64,000 nt of DNA from Amyelois transitella (GCF_032362555.1 NC_083525.1:357501-421500); one strand, 5' to 3'; counted from the first letter of the stretch, positions 55,201 through 63,983 are shown. Notes: a model not told the origin generated them from the sequence alone. A program made the numbers and translations.

Positions 55201-58200
55201 GGCGAGCAGGCGAGCAGGCGAGGAGGTGAGGACACACCAATGTCTGTTTGTAATTTACAGAATCAGCACGGAGCTGAAGCAGTACCAAGTGAAGGTGGTG
55301 CTGGTGGTGCGTCGCGGCTGGGACGGCGGCCGGTCTTCGCGCCAGTGGAGTTTCTCCAGTGCCTTTTTGTACTCTCTCACCGTTATCACTACTATAGGTA
55401 AGCACCATTTAGCCGGCTCCATTTGGAGGTGAGGAGGCGAGGAGGCGAGGAGGCGAGGAGGCGAGGAGGCGAGGAGGCGAGGAGGCGAGGAGGCGAGGAG
55501 GCGAGGAGGCGAGGAGGCGAGGAGGCGAGGAGGCGAGGAGGCGAGGAGGCGAGGAGGCGAGGAGGCGAGGAGGCGAGGAGGCGAGGAGGCGAGGAGGCGA
55601 GGAGGCGAGGAGGCGAGGAGGCGAGGAGGCGAGGAGGCGAGGAGGCGAGGAGGCGAGGAGGCGAGGAGGCGAGGAGGCGAGGAGGCGAGGAGGTGAGGGA
55701 TGAGGTTCCTGTTACTTCAGAAAAATACCGTGCCATCTTTGTAACATAGACATCATAAAAGGCGACAAAGAGAAGATACCCATTCATCTTTTGCAAATTT
55801 CCGTGCTAGTCTGTTAATATTGAGAAGAAGTTTGTGCAATCTGCTTCTCTATCCATGCTGATTGTAAATGTGATTTAAGAAAACCTAAAAGTTAGTGGTT
55901 CCCGGCACCAATATAAAAAGAAAAGGACCAGTCGATCTCTTTCCCATGGAAGTCGTTAAAGGCAACTAAGGGATGGGCTAATAAATTTGGGATTCTTCTT
56001 ATAGGCGATGGGCTAGCAACCTGTCACTGTTTAAATCTCAATTCTATCATTAAGCCATAAAGCTGAACGTGGCCATTCAGTCTTTTCAAGACTGTTGGCT
56101 CTTCCCCGCAAGGGATATAGACGTGACCATATGTATGTATGATAAACCTCGTTAATTTGGCACGTTTGTTTCTTGGATGTGATAAGAAAAACAAATCTCT
56201 ATGTTCTGTGTATGTAATATGGTTCTTGTGGTGCAATGAAGTTACCTTCTCCACCTTACCTTCTCCTCAGGCTACGGACATCTGTCTCCGCGGACCAGCT
56301 GGGGGAAGGTCACGACGATCCTGTACACTCTTCTTGGGATGCCTCTCTTTCTTCTGTACCTTAGTAATCTTGGTAAGTTTGTTTGTTAACTCTTAATCTA
56401 TACTAATATTATAAAGCTAAAAGTGTTTGTTTGTTTTTTTGAACGCGCTATAACGCGAACGCGCGAAATAAAAAAATATTTTTGTGTTGAATAGACCATT
56501 TATCGAGGAAGGCTTTAGGCTATATACGAGTAACATCATGCTGCAACTATAAGGAGCGACGAAATAATGAAAAATGTGAAAAAAACGGGGAAAATTATTT
56601 ATTCCTTGAGGGCTTCTAAATAACTATACCACCCGGACAAAGTTGCGGGCACAGCTAGTTGCACATAATCTTTTTATTACATTTTGGTAAGCTTAAAAAA
56701 CAGTCATTGGATTAAAAAGAATATGTACAATGGCGGACTTATCCCTATTAAAAAACTAATTGGATAACCGACTATAATAGAACCTATTGTTTTAGGAGAG
56801 CTATTGGCTCAGTGGTGCAAATGTTTGTATGCCTTGGTGTGCCTGTGTCGGGGATGTCCAGGGTTCACCCGCCGAAGAGTCGCGAGGCTTAGGGTAAGTA
56901 TGGACCATGTCACCATCATGTTCAACTTGAAACTCGACTCATGACTTCACCAAAACTTGTCTGACACCCAGAAAAGTCTTTCTGGCCCGGTAACATTCTT
57001 ATTAGGATAAGGAACAGCGTGATAAGGGAATGTTGTGATGTGAAAGAAGATGTAGTTACAGGAATAGAAAAGGGTATATTAAGATGGTTCGGTCATGTGG
57101 AAAGGATGAATGAAAGCTACTAACTAAGCAGATATACAAGAAGAGTGTGGAGGGAAAGGTCGGAGTGGGAAGACCTAGACGAACGTATCTTGATCAAATT
57201 CTGGTACGGACGTCCTGGTAAAGGGTCAGGTCAAGTGTACCCGAAACCGCCGAGCTTGCATGAAGAGAGTTATGAATGTGGATGGAGCGAAGGAAGTATG
57301 CAGGTATCGTGGCAAGTGGAAAGAGGTAGTCTCTGCCTACCCTTCCGGGAAAGAGGCGTGATTTTATGTATGTATGTAACATTCTTATTTGTCAAGAGAG
57401 AAGCCTGGGGTGCACCTTCAGACTCCCAATCATCCATTGGGTAAGATGGACTGTTCTACACTAACTGAATCCCGTCTGACGTCCACCATCTCAGCAGGCA
57501 GGAATTGAAGTCCTGGATCATGACCCATATTAAATCATGGTTACACATCAAGTTGCCTTAATGCGCAGGTTTTCTCATGAACGAATGATTTTAAAATTGA
57601 AAGATATTACCAAAAAGCTGATAAAGATGATCCAAGTATCTATAAAAGTCACCAATAGAAAAAAGAATAGGACCACTCCATCTCTTTTTCTGTCGTAAAA
57701 GGCGCCTAATGGATAGATATTATGAACTAGGAATTCTTCTTTGAGGCGATGGGCTAGCAACCTGTCACTATATGAATCTCAATTCTATCATTAAGCCAAA
57801 ACAGCTGAACGTGGCCTATCAATCTTTTCAAGACTATTGGCTCTGTCTACCCTGCAAGGAATATAGACGTGATGATATGTATGTATGTATGTATCAGCTT
57901 GTTTTAATATGATTGTATGGTTTCAGATAGACAATAATATAAGCGAAGCAGAGAGTATTGAGCGTCCTGAGGGTTGGTCTTCGGATTCCCCTTCTAACGC
58001 CACACCGCAGTACCCATTACCTCGTGTACCACCTCACTTTCCAAGGTACAAACATAAAACCATGCCGCTTTCCTGAAGATACCATCATAATTTTAGCCGT
58101 AGGACGTAATAAATAAATAAATATATACGGGACAAATTACACATATTGAGTTAGCCTCGAAGTAAGTTCGAGACTTGTGTTACGAGATACTTACTCAACG

Positions 58201-61200
58201 ATACTATGTTTTAAAATAAATACTTATAAAGATAAACATCCAAGACCCAGGCCAATCAGAGAAAATTCTTTTCTCATCATGCTCTGGCCGGGATTCGAAC
58301 CCGGGACCTCCGGTGTCACAGACAAGCGTACTACCGCTGCGCCACAGAGGCCGGCCGGACGTCTGCTGCTGAACTTAGCCGTAATGGTTGAACTGCACGT
58401 GCTTTTAACCTCACTGCTTCACGTCACTATTTGATTCTCATACATACATACATATGGTCACGTCTATATCCCTTGCGGGGTAGACAGAGCCAACAGTCTT
58501 GAAAATACTGAATGGCCTCGTTCAGCTAATTAGTTTAATGATAGAATTGAGATTCAAATAGAGACAGGCTGCTAGCCAATCGCCTAAAAAAGAATCCCAA
58601 GTTTGTAAGCCTATCCCTTAGTCGTCTTTTACGACATCCATGGGAAAGAGATGGAGTGGTCCTATTCTTTTTAGTATTGGTGCCGGGAGCCACAAGGCAA
58701 TTATTTGATTCTCAATACCATCATTTCGTGGCCTTTGTATCTTTTCAATTCTATAATTTCGTGGCCTTCGGATCTTTTCGAAACTGTTGGCTCTGTCTAC
58801 CGTGAAAGGGATATAGATGTGACTATATGTATGTATGTTTTTATTAAATCAAATCAAATTTATTTATTGTGTAACATCGGTTAAAGGCTATTACAAATTT
58901 GTGGTCATCGCTGTGAGCTGTCCTAATGGACGTACAATATCGTATTTCAAATAAATTTCAATGTCAAAACATACAAGCAAATTAAATTAATGAATAAGAA
59001 TGAAATTTAAATAAAACAAAAATTACAAAAGCCTCATTAGTTGTCAATTAAAAAATAATTAAAATTAATTATCTTACACTCATGCCAATTTATTTCAGGA
59101 GACCTGAATATCTTCGCAGCGTGTCAATGCCGCAGCCGTACGAGCGGTACCCCATAGACCGTTACCCCAGGGTCCTAGGCCCCAGGCCACACCCTAGATA
59201 TCCAGTAGATCCTAGGTACCATAGACCTTTGGACCCAAGGAATCTAAGACTAGAAGACTGCTCAAGATATGAAAGGAATATAAGAATGCAATATTGGACA
59301 TCAAACGTAACAAATTCAAGATATCCCGTTGATAATAGAATCCCTTTAGAACCTGGGTTACGAAGCTACATGGACCCTAGAGGATGGATGGAGTCTGACC
59401 CAAGGTTCAGACCTGGCCCCGGGATCAGGGGATGGTCGGAGCCGTTCCACCGGCGCGCGAGTGCTTCTATCAGCGAATTCAGCTATATAACCTTTGATGC
59501 TCAAACAATTACTGTGCCAATTAGTGTATGTGTTTTTATTATGGTTGGGTAAGCAATTTTTGGATCTCTACCATTAAAATTAAACCATAATATAATGTAG
59601 CATACCATACCTCTAGGATCGTGTCATTCCCATCATCAATAAAAATAGGTAAAAAAACTTTTTAAGTTAAACGGTTTTATGTTAAACATACATTGCAATG
59701 TTTAATGTAAATGTACTAAAAACCAAAAAATAATAAAATAGATACAGTCGTGGGAATTATAAACATACCTATGCATAGACTAGACTAAAATAAAACCGTG
59801 GGGCACGTCAATTGTCTACAATCGTTGATTAAAATGTTTGTTTTGTAATCCTACTCCTACTACTATTATAAAGGCGAAAGTTTGTATGGATGTTTGTTAC
59901 TCTTTCGCGCAAAAACTACTGAACCGATTACCATGAAATTTGGTATGTAGGTAGCTGAAGACCCAGAATAACACATAGGCTACTTTTTATCCCAGAGTTC
60001 CCGCGGGATTGATAGGGTTTCCATGCGGACGAAGTCGCGGGCGGCCTCTAGTGTTACACTATAATTAGGCAGTTGTTCAACCGGCATCGATGGACGTGTG
60101 ATAAGTAGGGCTAGAATGTGGAAACAAGTTAGCAAGCTCGATTAAGCGAGTTTTAGGGTTTCATAATGTTGAGCGAGTAGTACTTTTATCATAAGTTTTG
60201 TCGATTAAAGACAAACTACGAGCAGTGAAACGATTCCTCGCTAGCCAGCAAAATAGTAAGTAATTTGCGCACCGTCTGCGGGCCAACTGCCTAACGACGA
60301 ATTAAACGATTCTTCTATCGCACATTAAGTCTATAATTTGTAGACAATTGACGTGCCCCACGGTTTTATTTTAGTCTAGTCTATGCATAGGTATGTTTAT
60401 AATTCCCACGACTGTATCTATTTTATTATTTTTTGGTTTTTAGTACATTTACATTAAACATTGCAATGTATGTTTAACATAAAACCGTTTAACTTAAAAA
60501 GTTTTTTTACCTATTTTTATTTTCTAGTTTTTAGTTTTTATTTCGCATTCTGTTTAATTCATTTAGTGCTTCATTATTGCAAGGTTTCTTGCCCGTTAGT
60601 TTATTGCAGTCCAACTCCTCTATACGTAGTCCCTGCAAAGATCTTACTCTACTAAGAGCCACGTAGGCTTGACCTTCTTCAAACAGTTTCGCACCTAAGT
60701 ATACGACTGCGTGATCCACAGTGCTGCCCTGCATTTTATGTATTGTAGAAGCCCATGATAGTGACCTTTCATTTGATACCCATGTTGATGGGATTGATAA
60801 AACCTAAGTTATCCGCCATTTTGTAGAGGCCGCCATCTTAGATTTCAATTTTTTATAGTATATTGTATTCTGCTTGTTGAGCCCTTTCATTTGATACCCA
60901 TATTGATGGGATTAATGAAACCTAAATTATCCGCCATTTTGTAACGGCGGCCATCTTGAATTTATAATGATAATGAATAAACATAATTATATTGTCACCA
61001 AAATCCAAAGTGTATACAAAATTTCAGATTAATCGGTTGACAGGAAGAGGGTGAAATTTGAATTACTAAATTTGACCCAAGAATAAATAAAACAAACGGG
61101 GTGAGCTAAATAAAACCGTTTAAAAACCTGAAAGGCTACGATCCGTTTGGCTTAATGATAGAATTGAGATTCAAATAGTGACAACTTGCAAGCACATTGC

Positions 61201-61698
61201 CTAAAAGAGGAATTCCAAGTATACAAACTTTTCTCTTAGTCGCCTTTAACGACATCTATGGGAAAGAGATGGAGTGGTCCTATTCTTTTCTCTATCAGAT
61301 CTATTCCATAACTATCAAAGTCGTAATTTATATATGTAAGTATTATATATCTTTCAGTTGACTGTAAAATTCATTTATTTGTAAAAGTGGGACAGGGCCG
61401 GCCTCGTGGAACTTTCAAGGACCAACTTTGGAATGTCTTGAAAAAGGGAGATGTTAGGAGTACCCGCAATCTTAGAATATGCATGAAAAGAGTAATGAGC
61501 GTAGAGGAAGCGGGAGAGGTCTGTAAGGATCGTAGCAAGTGGAAATCCATAGTCTCTGCCTACCCCAATGGGAAACAGTGTGATGGTATGTATGTATGTA
61601 TCTTTCAGGTACATAATGTTCGGCTCAATGATATTTGGACTTTGGGAGAAGTGGGACCAACTGGATGGAGCATATTTTTGCTTCATATCACTTAGCAG
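49251..61698 (+). CDS. Gene C: two-pore-domain (K2P/TWIK-family) potassium channel, 3' end outside window
   Basis: Exons: 49251-49368, 52812-52959, 53757-53893 or its duplicate 55261-55397, 56271-56372, 56796-56893, 57927-58045, 59099-59548, 61609-61698. All have AG/GT borders and matching phases. In order the protein has a basic N-terminus; M1 ([20 protein letters not shown]); an extracellular cap with three N-X-T sites (NNT, NVT, NET); pore 1 ([13 protein letters not shown]), whose filter is split between exons 3 and 4; M2 ([18 protein letters not shown]); a long cytosolic loop of about 220 residues rich in Arg, Tyr and Pro; M3 ([19 protein letters not shown]); and the start of pore 2 ([18 protein letters not shown]). 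The GFGD-type second filter, M4 and C-terminus must lie beyond 64000. K2P channels are dimers that carry background K+ current in the plasma membrane. The start is chosen because an in-frame TAG lies 45 bases upstream with no other ATG between. The insect orthologue group is not determined. Confidence 0.9.
49703..49935 (-). mobile_element. S1 SINE, diverged
   Basis: Reverse copy in gene C intron 1; tail acatacatagaaat and head-proximal end gagagatcctattct. Confidence 0.7.
49940..50945. other. Gene C intron 1, repeat-free stretch
   Basis: About 1 kb of A/T-rich sequence with no S1, S2, LINE or Helitron match that I recognise. This is unusual in the window and a candidate place for intronic regulatory DNA. 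Confidence 0.4.
50957..51170 (+). repeat. R5 interspersed repeat
   Basis: gacaatgtacattcgtccacg..atgctgcagtgttgt..tgatgtgacgtcaataagtg. Confidence 0.65.
51495..51730 (+). mobile_element. S2 tRNA-derived SINE
   Basis: gacggcctctgttgcgcagcgg.., B box gggttcgaatcc, end aatttgtcccgtatat. Confidence 0.85.
51851..52104 (-). mobile_element. S1 SINE, near full length
   Basis: Reverse copy inserted in a HEL-4-like sequence; head gtaccgggaaccacacggga. Confidence 0.8.
52286..52545 (-). mobile_element. HEL-4-related Helitron-like element
   Basis: CTAGCTGTTGCCCGCGACTTC.. to ..ctttcgcattaataatatt; family only loosely matched. Confidence 0.5.
52697..52790 (+). mobile_element. S1 SINE, 5'-truncated, upstream of gene C exon 2
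   Basis: ttgaatctcaattccgtc.. to gataaagacttaataatat; ends about 20 bp before the exon. Confidence 0.7.
52964..53218 (+). mobile_element. S1 SINE starting inside the gene C exon 2 splice donor
   Basis: Exon 2 ends at 52959 and the intron begins gtat, then S1 begins at ggttcccggcacc, having lost its first eight bases. S1 therefore supplies donor positions +5 and +6. Confidence 0.85.
53268..53360 (+). repeat. Intron segment duplicated upstream of exon 3a
   Basis: gttcctcctatac..atgagtgatagtgaacaa.gcttttgtccacc is repeated at 53655-53748 with few differences. Only the second copy is followed by the exon. Confidence 0.8.
53361..53475 (-). mobile_element. S1 SINE, 3' half
   Basis: Reverse copy, tail acatacatacat to cttagtgatagagttga, between the two duplicated intron segments. 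Confidence 0.75.
53476..53655 (+). repeat. R5 interspersed repeat
   Basis: agaaaatgctgcagtgcagt..tttgacgtcaaccaatg..aataaaaatttt; joined directly to the S1 fragment. Confidence 0.6.
53757..53893 (+). CDS. Gene C exon 3a (first-pore exon, copy 1)
   Basis: 137 nt with borders ttaacag and gtatgt. Encodes [20 protein letters not shown], covering the cap end, pore helix 1 and the start of the TTIGYG filter. Differs from exon 3b at three bases (two amino-acid changes, Ser to Thr and Ala to Val, and one silent). Confidence 0.9.
53983..55227 (+). repeat. 9-bp minisatellite, about 138 units
   Basis: Units ggcgagcag, ggcgaggag, ggcaagcag, ggcgaagag and ggcgagccg in recurring combinations, which suggests higher-order repeats. 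It lies between the two copies of the first-pore exon. Because 9 is a multiple of 3, long false frames run through it on both strands. Confidence 0.95.
55261..55397 (+). CDS. Gene C exon 3b (first-pore exon, copy 2)
   Basis: 137 nt with borders tttacag and gtaagc, same phases as exon 3a, encoding [26 protein letters not shown]. As 137 is not a multiple of 3, including both copies would shift the frame, so a functional mRNA can carry only one. Its donor (gtaagc) is at least as good as that of 3a. Confidence 0.9.
55427..55694 (+). repeat. 9-bp minisatellite, about 30 near-identical units
   Basis: gaggcgagg repeated almost without variation, starting at the same place after exon 3b (ccatttggag) as the first array does, less closely, after exon 3a. 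Confidence 0.95.
55895..56139 (+). mobile_element. S1 SINE, short 5' truncation
   Basis: gtggttcccggcacc.. to atgtatgtatg in gene C intron 3. Confidence 0.85.
56397..56658 (+). mobile_element. HEL-1 Helitron, 24 bp after the gene C exon 4 donor
   Basis: TCTATACTAATATTATAAAG to ttgcgggcacagCTAG|T. Confidence 0.75.
56930..57600 (+). repeat. R7-like repeat interrupted by RTE-A
   Basis: ccaaaacttgtctgacacc..; LINE; ..gaatcccgtctgacg..tcatgacccatattaaatcatgg..gcgcaggttttctca. Diverged from the 43890 copy. Confidence 0.5.
57004..57376 (+). mobile_element. RTE-A LINE 3' fragment with 13-bp target duplication
   Basis: taacattcttatt at 56991-57003 and 57377-57389. The frame is broken by indels (for example at gaaagctactaactaagc). 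Confidence 0.9.
57648..57894 (+). mobile_element. S1 SINE, short 5' truncation, upstream of gene C exon 6
   Basis: caccaatagaaaaaagaatagg.. to a four-unit tail ending 32 bp before the exon. Confidence 0.85.
58120..58354 (-). mobile_element. S2 tRNA-derived SINE
   Basis: Reverse copy, atatacgggacaaattac to gcgccacagaggccg. Confidence 0.85.
58440..58699 (-). mobile_element. S1 SINE, full length
   Basis: Reverse copy; followed by a + 3' half of another copy (58700-58838). Confidence 0.85.
58700..58838 (+). mobile_element. S1 SINE, 5'-truncated
   Basis: ttatttgattctcaatacc.. to atgtatgtatg, with a short internal duplication of ttcgtggccttc. Confidence 0.7.
58845..58990 (-). repeat. LINE 3' end, reverse
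   Basis: Starts aaatcaaatcaaatttatttattgtg, a reversed (ATTTG)n-type tail and polyadenylation signal as in Jockey-like LINEs. The body is not clearly identified. Confidence 0.4.
59638..59821 (+). repeat. 184-bp inverted repeat, left arm
   Basis: Matches the reverse complement of 60338-60521 without a difference that I can find; starts aataaaaataggt and ends attgtctacaa. Confidence 0.9.
59850..60051 (+). mobile_element. HEL-2 Helitron-like element, in the loop of the inverted repeat
   Basis: tcctactcctactactattataaagg.. to cgcgggcggcctCTAG|T. Confidence 0.7.
60338..60521 (-). repeat. 184-bp inverted repeat, right arm
   Basis: ttgtagacaattgacgtgcc.. to ..acctatttttatt. On the minus strand it directly follows the helicase stop codon, so it is the 3' flank of the Helitron remnant. 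Confidence 0.9.
60531..60775 (-). pseudogene. Helitron helicase C-terminal remnant
   Basis: The minus-strand frame reads [20 protein letters not shown].. then [20 protein letters not shown], ending ..NRMRNKN and stop. [10 protein letters not shown] is the last motif of the Pif1-like helicase in autonomous Helitron RepHel proteins. The rest of the helicase and the Rep domain are absent. Confidence 0.8.
60757..60965. repeat. Two diverged copies of a ~100-bp unit
   Basis: cctttcatttgatacccat.ttgatgggatt..atccgccattttgta occurs twice, about 125 bp apart. It adjoins the helicase remnant and probably belongs to the same Helitron. Confidence 0.65.
61124..61292 (-). mobile_element. S1 SINE middle and 5' part
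   Basis: Reverse copy, gaaaggctacgatccg.. to gtggtcctattctt; tail and head lost. Confidence 0.7.
61358..61598 (+). mobile_element. RTE-B LINE 3' fragment with 10-bp target duplication at gene C exon 8
   Basis: tatctttcag at 61348-61357 and 61599-61608. The body contains gggacagggccggcctcg.. to gggaaacagtgtgatggtatg. The right duplication is the exon's own acceptor. Confidence 0.85.
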
Positions 61699-61708
61699 GT
61701 ACGTGTCA

Positions 61709-61940
61709 ACGGCCTCTGTGGCTCAGCGGTAGTACGCTTGTCTGTGACACCGGAGGTCCCGGGTTCGAATCCCGGTCAGGGCATGATGAGAAAAGAACTT
61801 TTTCTGATTGGCCTGGGTCTTGGATGTTTATCTATATAAGTATTTATTATAAAATATAGTATCGTTGAGTTAGTATCTCGTAACACAAGTTTCGAACTTA
61901 CTTCGAGGCTAACTCAATCAGTGTAATTTGTCCCGTATAT
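61709..61940 (+). mobile_element. S2 tRNA-derived SINE, 10 bp after the exon 8 donor
   Basis: ggcctctgtggctcagcgg.., B box gggttcgaatcc, end aatttgtcccgtatat, where the mariner begins. Confidence 0.85.
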
Positions 61941-61944
61941 ACTA

Positions 61945-63260
61945 CTCTGTCAAGAAAGTAGCAGGAAAAGATCAATAATACACAAACTGTTTGTTATTCA
62001 TCCAAATTTATTTTATCACCTTCAAAATATGCTCCTTTAGAAACGATACACTTACGCCAACGAATAATCCAATCATCAAAACATTTTTTAAACGCTGTTT
62101 CCGGAATTGAGGTCAGTTCCCGCCGCGAATTCTCTTTTATGTCTTCTACCGATTGAAAACGGGTGCCACGAAGTGGTAATTTGAGTTTAGGAAAAAGAAA
62201 AAAGTCGGCTGGAGCCATATCTGGTGAATATGGTGGTTGCTCGATGGTATTTGTTGAGTGTTTGGTTAAAAATTCGTTCACAATGATGGCCTTGTGCGAA
62301 GGTGCATTATCATGGTGCAAACTCCAGAATTTTCTTTCCACAAATCTGGCCTTTTTCGTCGGATTTGCTCTCTTAAACGCCGCATAACACTCAAATAATA
62401 TTCCTTATTTACCGTTTGACCTTCCGGCAAGAATTCCGAGTGCACAACACCGCGATAGTCCAAGAAAACAGTCAACATGACTTTGACTTTTGAACGACTT
62501 TGGCGTGGTTTTTTCGGTTTCGGTTCAGTTGGAAGGCGCCACTCCGAAGCTTGTTGACTAGTTTGCATGTCAAACTCGTAAACCCACGTCTCGTCACCAG
62601 TAACAATGCGTTTCATGAATGTTGGGTCGGAATTGACTCGTTCTAGCATGTCCTCAGCGACTCTCATGCGATTGAGTTTTTGAAAAAAATCCAGGTCTTT
62701 TGGGACTAGCCGAGCGGCAACATGTTTCATACCCAAATTATTAGTTAAAATGGTACGGATCGACTCGTGAGATACAGAAAGTTCGGTGGCTATCTCTCTC
62801 AAAGTTGAATGAGGATTTTCAGTCACTATTTCCTTCACTTTTGCGATGTTAACTTCAGTTGCAGACGTTGATGGCCTACCAGAGCGAGGCAAATCTTCCA
62901 TCACATCTCGACCGCTTTTGAACGCTTTGTACCACTCATAAGCACGAGTTTTTGATAAAGTCGATTCACCGTAAGCCTTCTGTAACATTTTCAGTGACTC
63001 CGAACACGATATTCCATTGGCAATGCAAAATTTAAGACAAACTCTTTGTTCGATGTTTTTATCCATTATGAAATTAGCAATACACACTAGATATGATATA
63101 ACTAAAAATAGCGCTGTATTTAATGTAAACAACAGATGCAACTCAAACTCCGCGCCAAAATGGAAAACAGTTGTGCCAATCTAACAACAACAAAAAAAAC
63201 AAAAATTTGAATTTGGAACCATAAATAAATAATCCATTCCCGATACTTTTCTGACTGAAT
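61945..63260 (-). mobile_element. mariner-type DNA transposon
   Basis: About 1.3 kb with imperfect inverted ends: CTCTGTCAAGAAAGTAGCAGG at 61945 and ttcagtcagaaaagtatcggg on the minus strand from 63259, with 15 of 21 positions alike. TA-rich sequence at both borders fits TA target choice. It lies at the end of an S2 copy; a (TA)n run (about 63262-63286) follows. Confidence 0.8.
61994..63066 (-). pseudogene. mariner transposase with one frameshift
   Basis: The transposase cuts and pastes the element. The minus-strand frame starts MDKNIEQRV at 63066; an upstream ATG at 63141 only extends into non-coding sequence. It runs through paired helix-turn-helix regions and the first catalytic Asp (TGDETW). 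A single-base loss near 62325-62335 shifts the frame. The other frame then continues through HHDNAPSH (second Asp) and SPDMAPAD (third Asp, 34 residues later, the D,D34D signature) to the stop at 61994. Everything else appears intact, so it is a recent loss. Confidence 0.85.
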
Positions 63261-63261
63261 G

Positions 63262-63286
63262 TATATATATATATATATATATATAT
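63262..63286. repeat. (TA)n microsatellite
   Basis: About 12 TA units beside the mariner end. Confidence 0.85.
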
Positions 63287-63411
63287 CAATTGCTAAGGCA
63301 ATTAATTCTTCTTCTTCTTCCTGACATAAGTCTCAGTCAAGTACTCAGTATACTCCAACTTAAGTGAGTTAACAGACACAGAAGCATTGTGGCGAAAAGT
63401 GTGACTTTTTT

Positions 63412-63592
63412 TCTTTCTTCTTTTTTCTTTCTTCTTTCTTCTTTCTTCTTCCTTCTTTCTTCTTTCTTCTTTCTTCTTTCTTCTTTCTTCTTTCTTCTTT
63501 CTTCTTTCTTCTTTCTTCTTTCTTCTTTCTTCTTTCTTCTTTCTTCTTTCTTCTTTCTTCTTTCTTCTTTCTTCTTTCTTCTTTCCTCTTTC
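63412..63592. repeat. 7-bp minisatellite (TTTCTTC)n, about 26 units
   Basis: Nearly perfect pyrimidine array. A 7-base unit without stops leaves several frames open, which explains the Lys/Arg/Glu-only minus-strand frames here. Confidence 0.95.
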
Positions 63593-63748
63593 GTAGTCAA
63601 TCATGACACTATAACCACTTCGACAACATCAAACTGAACGTGGTCTTCCAGTTTTTTTTTCAAAGTGTCATCTCTGCCTACCCCATACGTAATAGAAACA
63701 TATAATGTGTGTAATTAAGAGTATCATAGCATAGATTGTGTGTAATTT

Positions 63749-63853
63749 GTGGATGAAGCTAAGGAAGTATGCAGAGATCGTGGCAAGTAGAAAGAGGTAG
63801 TCTCTGCCAACCCCTCCGGGAAAGAGGCGTGATTTTATATACTATATGTATGT
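63749..63853 (+). mobile_element. RTE-A LINE 3' fragment with 14-bp target duplication
   Basis: attgtgtgtaattt at 63735-63748 and 63854-63867; the insert is gtggatgaagctaagg.. to atgtatgt. Confidence 0.9.
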
Positions 63854-63911
63854 ATTGTGTGTAATTTAAGATTGTTACACACATTATATGTCTCTCTTAT
63901 ATAATTTTCCT

Positions 63912-63983
63912 ATCAGTCCGCTCAGGACTGTTGGCTCTGTCTACCCCGCAAGGGATATAAGACTTGATTATATGTATGTATGC
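63912..63983 (+). mobile_element. S1 SINE 3' end
   Basis: tatcagtccgctcagg.. to atgtatgtatg. Confidence 0.75.

Noticed and set aside
53888-55432. Overlapping 170-506-codon frames rich in LLACSPAR or ASRRAGE repeats on both strands
   Set aside because: They are translations of the 9-bp minisatellite, open only because 9 is a multiple of 3; real exons of the K2P gene border the array.
63302-63637. Lys/Arg/Glu-rich and Ser/Phe/Leu-rich frames
   Set aside because: Translations of a 7-bp pyrimidine array; several frames are open and none has a gene-like context.
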